Origin: Alphaproteobacteria bacterium
GTDB taxonomy: Bacteria; Pseudomonadota; Alphaproteobacteria; UBA8366; Aestuariispiraceae
Reading direction: 5' to 3'
Assembly: GCA_030065235.1 (NCBI GenBank)
Contig: JASJDC010000010.1
Coordinates: forward strand, 80,313-144,312
Length of the DNA stretch: 64,000 nt
The notes under the pieces: model-generated
What the model was told of the DNA's origin: nothing
Seen by the model: the letters and a program-made list of their open reading frames with translations, nothing else
Databases searched by the model: none
Shown here: positions 16,854 to 25,306 of the stretch, in pieces
How the letters are laid out: each line of letters starts with the position of its first letter
How positions within the stretch are numbered: position 1 is the stretch's first letter
Position numbers and translations under genes: made by a program

Positions 16854-17954
<1,101 letters not shown>

Positions 17955-17977
17955 TCATCTAACTCCGGCGCCGCCAT

Positions 17978-18012
17978 AAAAAAGGGGGAACGGCGCGGCG
18001 CCATTCCCCCTT
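17978..18012 (-). terminator. rho-independent terminator of the rplU-rpmA operon
   Basis: Read on the minus strand, AAGGGGGAA (18012-18004) pairs perfectly with TTCCCCCTT (17990-17982) around a 13-base loop. A run of six T follows (17983-17978). It is 38 bases after the rpmA stop, which makes it a textbook intrinsic terminator. Confidence 0.92.
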
Positions 18013-18050
18013 CAAAGACCGTCAGCCTGTCTTTGGCCGGCGCGCGCGCC

Positions 18051-18317
18051 TTATTCGGCGGCCTCCGCCACGGGCGCAACCGACACTGTGGTGCGTTGCC
18101 GCGTCTTGCGGAAGCTCACATGGCCGTCGACGAGGGCGAACAACGTATGATCCTTACCCATGCCGACATTATCGCCGGGATGCCATTTGGTGCCGCGCTG
18201 GCGGATGATGATATTGCCGGCGAGCACGGATTCGCCGCCGAACTTCTTCACGCCCAAGCGGCGGCCCGCCGAATCGCGACCGTTCCGGGAACTGCCGCCT
18301 GCCTTCTTATGCGCCAT
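18051..18317 (-). CDS. rpmA: 50S ribosomal protein L27
   Basis: This 88-residue ribosomal protein sits near the peptidyl-transferase centre. It begins [16 protein letters not shown] and contains [16 protein letters not shown] and [16 protein letters not shown], the standard L27 signature. There is no N-terminal cleavable extension of the Firmicutes type. It is 65 bases after rplU in the same transcript and ends at a strong terminator. Confidence 0.97.
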   Translation of the reverse strand: MAHKKAGGSSRNGRDSAGRRLGVKKFGGESVLAGNIIIRQRGTKWHPGDNVGMGKDHTLFALVDGHVSFRKTRQRTTVSVAPVAEAAE

Positions 18318-18382
18318 AACCTGTCTCCTTCGCTACGCCGGCGAGCCGCTTGTCGGCCCGGTCCGGCGATCGGCGGGTCGCC

Positions 18383-18886
18383 TTACGCGTCACCGCCGTC
18401 ATCCTTCTTGGCCGCCGCTTTCTTGGCGGTGGATTTTTTCGCCCCGGCTTTCTTGGCCGCAGCCTTCTTCGCCGACGCCTTCTTAGCCGTTGCTTTCTTC
18501 GCTTCCGTCTTGGCCGGCTCCGGCTCTGCTACCAGTTCGGGGGCCGCTTCAGACGCCGCCGCCGGCTTCGCGCCGCTGGCCAGGATATCGGTAATCTTCA
18601 GAACCGTCTGATGCTGCCGATGGCCTTTCGTGCGGCGGTAGTTCTGACGCCGCTTTTTCTTAAAGACGATGATCTTGTCGGCGCGAGTCTGGTCGATCAC
18701 CTCGGCCTCGACCGCGGCCCCGTCGATCGTCGGCGCGCCGACGACCTGTTTGCCGGCGTCATCAATCAACAAGACGTCATTCAGCGCCACTTTATCTCCG
18801 GGCTCGGCCGACAGTTTTTCGACGCGAATGACATCATCCTTCGCGACTCGATACTGTTTGCCGCCCGTCTTTACGACTGCGAACAT
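18383..18886 (-). CDS. rplU: 50S ribosomal protein L21 with Lys/Ala-rich C-terminal tail
   Basis: Residues 1-103 are a normal L21 ([18 protein letters not shown], with YRRTKGHRQ near the end). The remaining roughly 64 residues form an acidic hinge and then repeated AKKA-type units like histone-H1/HU tails. Such tails occur in some alphaproteobacterial L21 proteins and may contact rRNA or DNA. Total length is 167 against about 103 for a minimal L21. A good sigma-70 promoter lies at 19069-19096, leaving a leader of roughly 170 bases. Confidence 0.96.
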   Translation of the reverse strand: MFAVVKTGGKQYRVAKDDVIRVEKLSAEPGDKVALNDVLLIDDAGKQVVGAPTIDGAAVEAEVIDQTRADKIIVFKKKRRQNYRRTKGHRQHQTVLKITDILASGAKPAAASEAAPELVAEPEPAKTEAKKATAKKASAKKAAAKKAGAKKSTAKKAAAKKDDGGDA

Positions 18887-19068
18887 ACGATCCTCTTTTC
18901 ATTCCTTCCGCGCCCTGCGGCGGCGCTGCCCGGTCGGTCGCGGGGACGTCCCACGTTCATCCGGCGCGCGCTTTAGCCGGCCCGTCGCACTCGTAAGCGA
19001 CACGTCGGCAGCCTCGGACTGCGCATTAAAAGAACCGCGCATCACCACTGCTGCGCGGAACGGCGCGC
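18887..19068 (-). other. rplU 5' leader
   Basis: This is the stretch between the mapped-by-eye promoter and the rplU start. It holds no open gene and is rich in GC inverted repeats, which could form a ribosomal-protein leader structure. I cannot match it to a described L21 leader motif. Confidence 0.4.
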
Positions 19069-19096
19069 ACTATAGCCAGGGCGCACCCAATGTCAA
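19069..19096 (-). promoter_or_regulatory. sigma-70 promoter for rplU-rpmA
   Basis: On the minus strand TTGACA (19096-19091) is followed by 16 bases and TATAGT (19074-19069). This is close to the bacterial consensus and directly upstream of the rplU leader. Confidence 0.85.
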
Positions 19097-19237
19097 CGCG
19101 GGAAAAGCACGGCATTGGGCCTGGAGAATCGCAGGCTAAGCCGCTGAGATTAAGTGAAGATTCGCAACCCCGCGCACCCGGTTGGAGCGCCAGGACGCCC
19201 CATGCCGACGCGCCCCCGAACCGCACCGCGCAGGCCC

Positions 19238-19266
19238 TTGTCCAACGTCGGTCGATCGGCTAGAAC
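19238..19266 (+). promoter_or_regulatory. candidate promoter of tRNA-Ser
   Basis: TTGTCC (19238-19243), 17 bases, then TAGAAC (19261-19266). It lies 46 bases before the tRNA 5' end, which would leave a 5' leader of about 40 bases. Confidence 0.5.
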
Positions 19267-19312
19267 CCCGCCGTCGCCGAGACCAGCGACCGCGCCCGCC
19301 CGCCGGGCCCGC

Positions 19313-19402
19313 GGAGAGATGCCGGAGTGGTCGAACGGGGCGGTCTCGAAAACCGTTGTGCGCGCAAGCGTACCGAGGGTTCGAATCCCTCTCTCTCCGC
19401 CA
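19313..19402 (+). tRNA. tRNA-Ser (anticodon CGA)
   Basis: The 90-base gene folds as a class II tRNA. The acceptor stem is GGAGAGA (19313-19319) with TCTCTCC (19392-19398), the D-loop is GGTCGAAC-like, and the anticodon loop is CTCGAAA giving CGA. A long variable arm and the T-arm GGTTCGAATCC follow, with encoded CCA at 19400-19402. Degenerate copies of its 3' end follow at 19464 and 19581, marking an insertion hot spot. Confidence 0.95.
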
Positions 19403-19463
19403 TGTCCTCATTTAGCGAAGCGATAGGGCGACGAAAAACGCCTAGCGGCTCGGCGTCGGGATA

Positions 19464-19492
19464 GTTTGAAGTCCCTCCATCTCTCTCCGCCA
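19464..19492 (+). repeat. degenerate copy 1 of the tRNA-Ser 3' end (att-like)
   Basis: The segment reads GTTTGAAGTCCCTC, then CATCTCTCTCCGCCA. It aligns with the tRNA T-arm/acceptor 3' part at 19379-19402 with a few substitutions and small insertions. It probably marks an old attachment-site duplication left by an integrated element. Confidence 0.65.
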
Positions 19493-19580
19493 TTATCTGT
19501 CTCGCGCTTGTTTCGCTACGCTCAACCGCTCCGACGGAGCGGCGAACGATCGCCGGGCCGCGGTCGCAGACTTGCGGAGA

Positions 19581-19606
19581 ATTTGAACCTCGTCTCTCTC
19601 TCCACC
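19581..19606 (+). repeat. degenerate copy 2 of the tRNA-Ser 3' end (att-like)
   Basis: ATTTGAACCTCG followed by TCTCTCTCTCCACC resembles the tRNA-Ser 3' end (19379-19402), more diverged than the copy at 19464. Together they suggest repeated integration at this tRNA. Confidence 0.45.
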
Positions 19607-19965
19607 GTTGTTCGTAGAAATAGTCGACCAGCATCTGGCTGCGGCCGGTCGTGCTGACCCATCTGCGCGCCACGAAAAACTTTACCGGCAAATCCGTCTC
19701 GGCTAAGGCCAACGAGCTCTTCTTGTACGTCGAGACGCCCCGACAGCGGCGACGACCGCCGATCGAGAAAGCCCCGCACGCCAAACTGCTGGGCGAACTC
19801 GCCGTGCTGATGGAAAAGGCGCAGGAGATCGCGCTTTCAGGCTGCGACGACGGCGCACTTCCCCTCGACCATACACCTCGATGGCCACCCAGATCACACC
19901 GAAGTCCGCGCGCAAATGACGCCACGCGCTCGGACGCTAACCGCCTTATCGAACAAGATTGTTGA
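19607..19965 (+). other. mostly non-coding stretch with a weak open frame
   Basis: A plus-strand frame is open here (ATG or GTG near 19651) and encodes about 104 residues including FTGKSVSAKANELFLYVETP and ELAVLMEKAQEIAL. There is no ribosome-binding site and no family I recognise. Its position beside att-like repeats suggests a decayed piece of a mobile-element gene, but chance cannot be excluded. Confidence 0.25.
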
Positions 19966-20001
19966 CTCCGCGTGGCGTCGGAAATAAATGTCCGGACATT
20001 T
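19962..20001 (+). promoter_or_regulatory. promoter with overlapping 16-bp palindromic operator
   Basis: TTGACT (19962-19967) is followed 17 bases later by the weak -10 TAAATG (19985-19990). A perfect palindrome AAATGTCCGGACATTT (19986-20001) overlaps the -10. A repressor bound there would block the first operon of the island. The cognate regulator is unknown; the IclR (29048) and GntR (35706) proteins of the island are candidates. Confidence 0.55.
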
Positions 20002-20030
20002 GATAAGAGTGAATTTAGGAAAGTAGCAGA

Positions 20031-20429
20031 ATGACTGACGAGCCAGGGCGAGACAAAGTTTCAGGGCCGGACGAAGAGTTTTCGACTTCGCTAACGGAGG
20101 GCAAGTTTCGCATTCAGCAGTGCAATTCCTGTTCTGCGCATTGCTTTCCGCCACGCACGTTGTGTCCGGTGTGCAGCTCACGCGACCTCGAATGGCGCGA
20201 CGCGTCGGGGATTGGTTGGCTGCATGCCTTCACAATTGTACGCCGGTCCATCGAAAAGGGCGGTGATTACAACGTCGTCCTGGTGGACCTTAAGGAGGGT
20301 CCAAGGATGATGAGCCGCGTGGATGGTGTCGCACTCGAAGACCTGAAGATCGGCATGGCCTTGCAGGCGCACGTGGCTCAGGAGGCGGACGGCGACAAAG
20401 TCATCTTCCGCCCAGGCGAGTCAGAATGA
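20031..20429 (+). CDS. DUF35 zinc-ribbon/OB-fold acyl-CoA-associated protein
   Basis: This 132-residue protein has a zinc-ribbon with Cys31/Cys34 (CNSC) and Cys45/Cys48 (CPVC), followed by an OB-fold (GIGWLHAFTIVRR...). DUF35 proteins act as partner subunits of thiolase-like enzymes, HMG-CoA synthases and the steroid aldolase Ltp2. Here it overlaps the thiolase-like gene by four bases, so the two proteins very likely form a complex. It opens the first island operon just after a promoter with a palindromic operator. Confidence 0.85.
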   Translation: MTDEPGRDKVSGPDEEFSTSLTEGKFRIQQCNSCSAHCFPPRTLCPVCSSRDLEWRDASGIGWLHAFTIVRRSIEKGGDYNVVLVDLKEGPRMMSRVDGVALEDLKIGMALQAHVAQEADGDKVIFRPGESE

Positions 20430-21577
20430 GCCGGAGCTTGCGCGGGAAATCGGCCATTGTGGGCGCGGCTCTCGCCACACCAGGGCCGCGCCCCGGTTGG
20501 TCCGCGCAGGAAATTCTGGCGGACGCGGTGGGGAACGTACTGGACCAGACGGGATTGACCCTGAAGGATGTGGACGGCCTTTTTGTCGGCTCGGCCTTTC
20601 ATTACACGCCGACGCTGTCCATGGCTGAGTATCTCGGTCTACGCCCCCGTTTCTCGGATTCGAACATGGTGGGCGGCTCGTCCTTCGTCGGTCACCTGCT
20701 GACGGCGGCGATGGCGCTCCAGAGCGGCCAATGTGACGTTGCGCTTATCTGTTATGGCAGCAATCAGGCCACAGCCGGGGGACGGCTGCATTCCATGGCC
20801 GAGCCACAACCCTACGAGGCGCCCTACGCACCGCGCTATCCTGTCAGCAGCTATGCCTTCGCAGCGCAGCGGCACATGCACACCTATGGCACGACGCGCA
20901 CTCAGCTGGCGCATGTGGCGACCGCCGCGCGGGCCTGGGCGGCGTCGAACCCCGAGGCGCAAGAGCGCTGTCCGCTCAGCATCGACGACGTGCTCAACGC
21001 GCGGATGATCAGCGACCCGCTGAGCAAGCTTGATTGCTGCCTGGTCACCGATGGCGGCGGTGCGGTGATCATGGTGCGCGCCGACCGCGCTAATGATTTC
21101 CCCGAACCGCCCGTCTACCTTTTGGGCGCCGCAGGGGCCCATTGGCATCGCCAGATCTCGGCCATGCCCGACCTGACGGTCACAGCCGCATCCGAATCCG
21201 GCCCGCGCGCCTTTGCGATGGCGGGGTTCGGGCCCCAAGATATCGACGTCGTGCAACTCTACGACGCGTTTACGATCAACACGCTGCTCTTACTGGAAGA
21301 TCTGGGGTTCTGCCCTAAAGGCGAGGGCGGCCCCTTCGTGGCGTCTGGCGCGATCGCGCCCGGCGGCGACCTTCCCGTGAACACAAATGGCGGGGGTCTC
21401 TCCTGCTGTCACCCAGGCATGTACGGCATTTTTCTGATCATTGAGGCGGTGCGCCAACTGCGCGGCGCCGCGCCGGGCCAGCAGATCCGCGGCGCCGAAA
21501 CCGCGTTGGTGCACGGCAATGGCGGGGTTCTGTCCAGCCAGATCACCGCCATTCTTGGCAACGAACAAACCCTGTGA
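20426..21577 (+). CDS. thiolase-like protein (SCP-x/Ltp2 type), possible CoA-dependent retro-aldolase
   Basis: This 383-residue protein has the thiolase fold with NTNGGGLSCCHPGMYG and QLYDAFTINTLLLLEDLGF near the C-terminus. In the first half, where true thiolases have the nucleophilic Cys, the sequence reads SNMVGGSSFVGHL (about 79-91) with serines. Absence of the Cys and coupling to a DUF35 gene are features of the steroid side-chain aldolase Ltp2, which performs a retro-aldol cleavage rather than thiolysis. The other operon members (dehydrogenase and MaoC hydratase) would make the hydroxyacyl-CoA substrate. Annotating it simply as acetyl-CoA acetyltransferase would be risky. Confidence 0.8.
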   Translation: MSRSLRGKSAIVGAALATPGPRPGWSAQEILADAVGNVLDQTGLTLKDVDGLFVGSAFHYTPTLSMAEYLGLRPRFSDSNMVGGSSFVGHLLTAAMALQSGQCDVALICYGSNQATAGGRLHSMAEPQPYEAPYAPRYPVSSYAFAAQRHMHTYGTTRTQLAHVATAARAWAASNPEAQERCPLSIDDVLNARMISDPLSKLDCCLVTDGGGAVIMVRADRANDFPEPPVYLLGAAGAHWHRQISAMPDLTVTAASESGPRAFAMAGFGPQDIDVVQLYDAFTINTLLLLEDLGFCPKGEGGPFVASGAIAPGGDLPVNTNGGGLSCCHPGMYGIFLIIEAVRQLRGAAPGQQIRGAETALVHGNGGVLSSQITAILGNEQTL

Positions 21578-21613
21578 CGCACGCGCGTCCCAAAGCGAAA
21601 AGGATCATCGTCC

Positions 21614-22126
21614 ATGGCTCTTAGGGAAATCAGCCCGAACCGTTTTCGGGGAGAAATCGGCCTCTATTTTGACGATTTCGAAGTGGGCCACATCTACGAG
21701 CATCGCCCGGGTCGGACGCTGACGGATGCGGATAACATCCAGTTTTCGCTGATGACGATGAACTATCACCCGATGCACTGCGATGCGCATTTCGCAGAAA
21801 AAAGTGAGTTCGGAAAACTGCTGATCAACTCGGGCCTAACGATCGCGATTGTGTTGGGCATGTCGGTGCCAGAGGTCAGCGGCAAGGCCATCGCCAATCT
21901 GGGCTTTCAAGAAATCAAGCTGACCGCGCCCGTTTTCGCCGGCGACACGATCTATGCCGAAAGCGAGATTCTGGAGAAGCGCGCCTCGGCCTCGCGACCC
22001 GGTCAGGGGATCGTGACGGTGCGTACAAAAGGCGTCAATCAGGATGGCGCGGTCTTCATGACCTTCCAGCGCAGCGCGCTCATCGCGACCCGTGAGGCCT
22101 TTTTGGCCAACGAAAGCAATTACTGA
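21614..22126 (+). CDS. MaoC-family (R)-hydratase/dehydratase
   Basis: This 170-residue single hot-dog protein has GLYFDDFEVGHIYEHRPGRTLTDADNIQFSLMTMNYHPMHCDAHFA. The Asp/His pair (DNIQF and HPMHCD) gives the hydratase catalytic dyad. It hydrates a 2-enoyl-CoA. It lies 36 bases after the thiolase-like gene and 20 before an acyl-CoA dehydrogenase, so it likely adds water to the enoyl-CoA made by that dehydrogenase. Mesaconyl-like C4/C5 substrates are possible; specificity is unknown. Confidence 0.87.
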   Translation: MALREISPNRFRGEIGLYFDDFEVGHIYEHRPGRTLTDADNIQFSLMTMNYHPMHCDAHFAEKSEFGKLLINSGLTIAIVLGMSVPEVSGKAIANLGFQEIKLTAPVFAGDTIYAESEILEKRASASRPGQGIVTVRTKGVNQDGAVFMTFQRSALIATREAFLANESNY

Positions 22127-22146
22127 CCGATAGGAGAGAATAGGAC

Positions 22147-23301
22147 ATGACGATCGACGCCGCTGAAACCGAGACGATGGTTCTCGATTCCGTAGACCGG
22201 TTCCTGCGCGCCGAGGTAGAGCCGCACGTCCGCCATCTGGAACAGAATGACATCTATCCGACTGAGATTGTCGAGCGGATGAAAGAGATGGGTCTTTTTG
22301 GCCTCATCATCGACGAAGAATATGGCGGCCTGGGTCTTTCCACGACAAGCTATGTGCGCATCATCGAGCGTATCGCCCGGACGTGGATGTCCCTGTCGGG
22401 CATCGTCAACTCGCACCTTATTATGGCGATGGCCGTGCAGCGTTCGGGCACCGACGCGCAGAAGTCCGAGTTTTTACCCCGCTTCGCCACCGCAGAGCTG
22501 CGTGGCGGCATCGCTCTAACTGAACCGGATGCAGGCACGGATCTGCAGGCCATTCGCACCACGGCGCGGCGCGACGGATCGGATTATGTCGTGAACGGCG
22601 CAAAGACCTGGATCACCAATTCGGGCACCGGCAATTGTCTGGCGCTGCTGGTCAAAACCGACCCGAACGCCGAGCCGCGGCACAAAGGCATGAGCCTTTT
22701 CATCGCAGAGAAGGGCCCCGGTTTCGAGGTCACCCGCAAGCTGGAAAAAATGGGCTATCGCGGGATCGATACCTGCGAGTTGGCGTTCAACGACTACCGT
22801 ATCCCAGCCGACCGGCTGATCAGCGGCGCCGAAGGGCGCGGTCTGCAACAAATCCTGTCGGGGCTTGAGCTTGGTCGCATCAACGTGGCGGCGCGTGGCG
22901 TAGGAATAGCCCGCGCCGCGCTGGAGGCGGCGACGCGCTATGCGCAGGAGCGCAAGACCTTTGGCAAGGCGATCCACGAACACCAGGCGGTCCAGCTGAT
23001 GTTGGGAGACATGGCGACCCGCACAGAGGCAGCGGAATTGCTGACCCTGTCGGCTGCAGACGCGTATGACCGCGGCGCGCGCTGCGACATGGAGGCGGGC
23101 ATGGCCAAGTATTTCGCGACAGAAGCCGCCGTGACCAATTCCATGGACTGCATGCGCGTTCACGGCGGCTACGGCTATTCCAAGGAATACGACGTCGAGC
23201 GGTTGTACCGTGACGCCCCGCTGCTGACGATTGGCGAGGGCACCAATGAAATGCAGCGCATGATCATCGCCAAACAGCAAGTTGAAAGGAACAAAATATG
23301 A
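22147..23301 (+). CDS. acyl-CoA dehydrogenase
   Basis: This 384-residue FAD enzyme introduces the alpha-beta double bond into an acyl-CoA. It shows the ACAD motifs GGIALTEPDAGTDLQAIRTTA, KTWITNSG, QERKTFGKAIHEHQAVQ and the C-terminal IGEGTNEMQRMIIAKQQ with the catalytic Glu. A GGAGAGAATA ribosome-binding region precedes the ATG. It overlaps the downstream CoA-transferase gene by four bases. Its substrate is presumably the CoA ester produced by that transferase. Confidence 0.92.
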   Translation: MTIDAAETETMVLDSVDRFLRAEVEPHVRHLEQNDIYPTEIVERMKEMGLFGLIIDEEYGGLGLSTTSYVRIIERIARTWMSLSGIVNSHLIMAMAVQRSGTDAQKSEFLPRFATAELRGGIALTEPDAGTDLQAIRTTARRDGSDYVVNGAKTWITNSGTGNCLALLVKTDPNAEPRHKGMSLFIAEKGPGFEVTRKLEKMGYRGIDTCELAFNDYRIPADRLISGAEGRGLQQILSGLELGRINVAARGVGIARAALEAATRYAQERKTFGKAIHEHQAVQLMLGDMATRTEAAELLTLSAADAYDRGARCDMEAGMAKYFATEAAVTNSMDCMRVHGGYGYSKEYDVERLYRDAPLLTIGEGTNEMQRMIIAKQQVERNKI

Positions 23302-24482
23302 CCCTTCCGCTTGACGGGCTGCGCATTCTCGCGGTCGAGCAATACGGGGCCGGACCTTTCGGCACTCAGCATCTGGCCGATCTTGGGGCCGAGGTCATCA
23401 AGATCGAAAACGCCGCGCAGGGTGGGGATGTGGGACGGCATGTCGGGCCGCATTTTCTGGGGCCGGGCGACAGCGTCTTTTACCATGCGTTCAACCGCAA
23501 CAAACGTTCTGTCACGTTAGACCTGAAATCCGGTGCGGGGCGCGCGGCTTTTCATGATCTGGTGCGCGAAGCCGATGCCGTTTTCAACAATCTGCGCGGC
23601 GATCTGCCGGCCAAGCTGGGGCTCGACTACGCCTCGCTGTCGAAAATCCGGCCCGATATTGTTTGCGCCCATTTGTCAGCCTACGGACGGGACGGATCGC
23701 GCGCGGCTTGGCCAGGCTATGATTATCTGATGCAAGCCGAGGCAGGCTACTTATCGCTGACCGGAGAAGTCGACGGACCGCCCGCGCGGTTCGGCCTGTC
23801 GATCATCGACCTGATGACGGGCACGATGTCGGCGCTCGCTTTGGTCTCAGCGGTCCTCGGCGCACGCGCGAGCGGTAAGGGACGTGATATTGACACCAGC
23901 CTTTACGAGGTCGCCGTGCACAACCTCGGCTATGTCGGGACATGGTATCTGAACAAGGGCGCGGTAACGGGCCGGCATCCGCGCAGTTCGCATCCGTCTC
24001 TCACCCCCAGCCAGTTGTATCGAACCGGCGATGGTTGGCTCTTTATCATGTGCAACAAAGAGAAATTCTGGCCCCTTCTGGCGCGGGCGGTTGATCGGCC
24101 CGAGTGGGCGCAGGACCCCCGCTACCGAACCTTCGCCGACCGACTGGCCAACCGCGATGCGTTGACCCAGGACATGGATGCAGCCTTGTCAGCGGCGACG
24201 ACGCAGGAATGGATTGAACGGCTGGGCGGGATTGTCCCGGTTGCGCCTGTCTATGACGTGGCCGAAGCGCTGGACAGTCCATTTGCGCGCGAGCGTGGGA
24301 TGGTTGTCGATGTGGAGCACCCGCAAGCCGGCGCCGTTGGCACAATAGCCTGCCCCATCCGGGTGGCGGGGGAGGACCTGCCCCGGGGCGTGGCGCCGGG
24401 ATTGGGTCAGCACAATCAAGAGTATTTGGGCGACCGAGCAGAAAACCCAGACATCACCGGCCTGCCCCGGGCTGCGTCTTGA
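23298..24482 (+). CDS. CaiB/BaiF-type (class III) CoA-transferase
   Basis: This 394-residue protein moves CoA from a donor CoA ester to a carboxylic acid. Family features are LDGLRILAVEQYGAGPF, KIENAAQGGDVGR, NRNKRSVTLDLKSGAGR and the catalytic Asp in FGLSIIDLMTG (about residue 173). It probably activates the island's growth substrate or a pathway intermediate without ATP. It is embedded in the operon, with four-base overlaps on both sides. Confidence 0.92.
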   Translation: MTLPLDGLRILAVEQYGAGPFGTQHLADLGAEVIKIENAAQGGDVGRHVGPHFLGPGDSVFYHAFNRNKRSVTLDLKSGAGRAAFHDLVREADAVFNNLRGDLPAKLGLDYASLSKIRPDIVCAHLSAYGRDGSRAAWPGYDYLMQAEAGYLSLTGEVDGPPARFGLSIIDLMTGTMSALALVSAVLGARASGKGRDIDTSLYEVAVHNLGYVGTWYLNKGAVTGRHPRSSHPSLTPSQLYRTGDGWLFIMCNKEKFWPLLARAVDRPEWAQDPRYRTFADRLANRDALTQDMDAALSAATTQEWIERLGGIVPVAPVYDVAEALDSPFARERGMVVDVEHPQAGAVGTIACPIRVAGEDLPRGVAPGLGQHNQEYLGDRAENPDITGLPRAAS

Positions 24483-25288
24483 GCGCGCAATGGGTTGAGA
24501 CGGCCCGATCTGTTCTCTTCGTACCCGGGGATCGGCCGGAGCGGTTGACGAAAGCGCGCGCCAGCGGCGCGGACCTCGTGGTTGTTGACCTTGAAGACGC
24601 CGTTTCGGCCGAGGTCAAAGGAAAAGCGCGGCAAGCCTTGCAGCCCGGGGACGGAATCGCGGTGCGGATCAACCCGTCAGGCACGCCTTGGTACAAGGAT
24701 GACATTGCGGGTGTTTTGTCGGTCGGCTTGGGGGCGGTGATGTTGCCCAAGGCTGACGCCGTGAGTGCAGAGGCACTGGCCCGGGATCTGCCTTCGGACG
24801 TCGCCATCATCGCCTTGGTTGAAACCGCGCACGGGGTATTGGACGCACCGCGTTTGGCCGAGGCGGCCGGCGTCGCTCGGTTGGTTTTTGGCTCGGTGGA
24901 CTACGGGCTCGATACGGGGATCAGCGACACGAGCGCCGCGATGGATCACGCGCGCTCAGCGCTTGTTGTGGCCTCCGCAGCCGCCGGGTTGCCCGGACCT
25001 GTCGACGGTGTGACGCTTGCGCTGGATAATCCCGATCAGGTTGCGGATGACGCGGCGCGTGCGGCGTCACTGGGGATGACGGGTAAGCTCTGCATTCACC
25101 CCCGCCAAGTGGCTGCGGTCAATGCGGTATTCGCGCCCAGCGAGGCCGCGCTTGAAGAGGCGCGCGCTTTGTTGGCGGCTGCAGAAGCCGCGGGCGCAGT
25201 TGGGGCGTTCCGCTTTAACGGGAGACTTGTGGATCGTCCGGTTCTGGAACGGGCGCGGCGGCTGATCGGAAAAGAGCGTGCGCGATAG
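24479..25288 (+). CDS. HpcH/HpaI-type CoA-ester lyase
   Basis: This 269-residue CitE/malyl-CoA-lyase-family protein has SVLFVPGDRPERL, VVDLEDAVS, VRINPSG, MLPKADA, LVETAHGVL and KLCIHPRQV. It would cleave a beta-hydroxyacyl-CoA such as malyl-CoA, citramalyl-CoA or an analogue. It closes the first island operon. It is only distantly similar to the paralogue at 4565, so the two probably have different substrates. Confidence 0.85.
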   Translation: MSAQWVETARSVLFVPGDRPERLTKARASGADLVVVDLEDAVSAEVKGKARQALQPGDGIAVRINPSGTPWYKDDIAGVLSVGLGAVMLPKADAVSAEALARDLPSDVAIIALVETAHGVLDAPRLAEAAGVARLVFGSVDYGLDTGISDTSAAMDHARSALVVASAAAGLPGPVDGVTLALDNPDQVADDAARAASLGMTGKLCIHPRQVAAVNAVFAPSEAALEEARALLAAAEAAGAVGAFRFNGRLVDRPVLERARRLIGKERAR

Positions 25289-25306
25289 GGCTTTGCGGCG
25301 AGCCCT
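25285..25306. terminator. hairpin between convergent operons
   Basis: TAGGGCT (25285-25291) pairs with AGCCCTA (25300-25306) around an eight-base loop, between the lyase stop and the end of the minus-strand oxidoreductase. There is no T-tract, so terminator function is only suggested by position. Confidence 0.35.

Noticed and set aside
19260..19925. 221-codon minus-strand frame across tRNA-Ser and the repeats
   Set aside because: It covers a functional tRNA gene and att-like repeats and has no recognisable domain.
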